64,000 nt of DNA from Channallabes apus (Eukaryota > Chordata > Actinopteri > Siluriformes > Clariidae). This document shows positions 63,670 through 64,000 of this stretch, one piece after another (the stretch's first letter is position 1; each line of letters opens with the position of its first letter). Location: NCBI GenBank assembly GCA_030522415.1, contig CM060126.1:2668333-2732332 (forward strand), read 5' to 3'. The position numbers and the translations under genes were made by a program. The notes under the pieces were generated by a model that was given only the letters and a program-made list of their open reading frames with translations, was not told where the DNA came from and did no database searches.

Positions 63670-64000
63670 CTAGAAAAGAAAAAAACAGAGGGATAAAGTA
63701 ATACACCTGAGAAATTTTTATTCCCACTACTTAATTCTTGACTTGACATAAATCAGTAAGATGGTATGATGTTCATTAAAGAAATCTGTTATTTCTTTCA
63801 TCAGAATTAAGAGTACATAATTATATATTCATAAATAGGCAAGTATTTTTACAGATTTTTGTTAACTAGTGAGCTAATAATGATTACTCCGACTGAATGT
63901 CTGTGAGAATTTATAACTTTCTATTAGGTTTTTAATTTTCCTTGCTAATCCTAACGTGAGTTGACTGGATTTCTGACAGGATTTTAAATCATGCTGTAAA

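Overview
This is vertebrate nuclear DNA from a teleost fish. It is AT-rich, has long introns with GT–AG boundaries, many (CA)n/(TG)n microsatellites, and fish-type transposons: Tc1-like, mariner-like and hAT elements, MITEs, a tRNA-headed SINE, and L2/CR1-type and RTE-type LINE fragments. The species cannot be read from the sequence; an otophysan such as a catfish is possible but is only a guess. Almost none of the long open frames are genes. The real genes are split into exons of 50 to 220 bp, reconstructed here from splice sites, phase continuity and protein-family motifs.

Four host genes are supported. (1) mpzl3, minus strand, six coding exons between 17139 and 1447, about 260 aa. (2) mpzl2, minus strand, four coding exons between 44174 and 32149, about 198 aa. 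(3) cd3e, plus strand, five coding exons between 50344 and 54255, about 183 aa. (4) The last two coding exons of a CD3 gamma/delta gene (cd3gd), minus strand, 63669 to 63175, running off the right edge. The order mpzl3, mpzl2, cd3e, cd3gd is the fish counterpart of the mammalian MPZL3-MPZL2-CD3E-CD3D/CD3G block. The two MPZ-like genes encode single-pass V-type Ig adhesion proteins. The two CD3 genes encode T-cell receptor signalling subunits and converge tail to tail about 9 kb apart.

Layout: 1-17.3 kb is mpzl3 with its 3' flank. Its introns carry minisatellites, a nested MITE pair, a Tc1 element and a mariner-like relic. 17.3-32 kb is intergenic, with SINE copies, a Tc1 remnant and a 1.1 kb 32-bp minisatellite just beyond the mpzl2 3' end. 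32-44.2 kb is mpzl2. 45.7-48.1 kb is a three-level nest (LINE in SINE in DNA transposon), and 48.8-49.5 kb an RTE-type fragment. 50.3-54.3 kb is cd3e. 54.6-63 kb is repeat-rich and non-coding before cd3gd.

No new gene system was found. The most interesting local signals are an atypical second half of the cd3e ITAM, complementary CA and TG tracts flanking cd3e exon 4, a GC-AG intron in cd3e, and the nested transposon stack.
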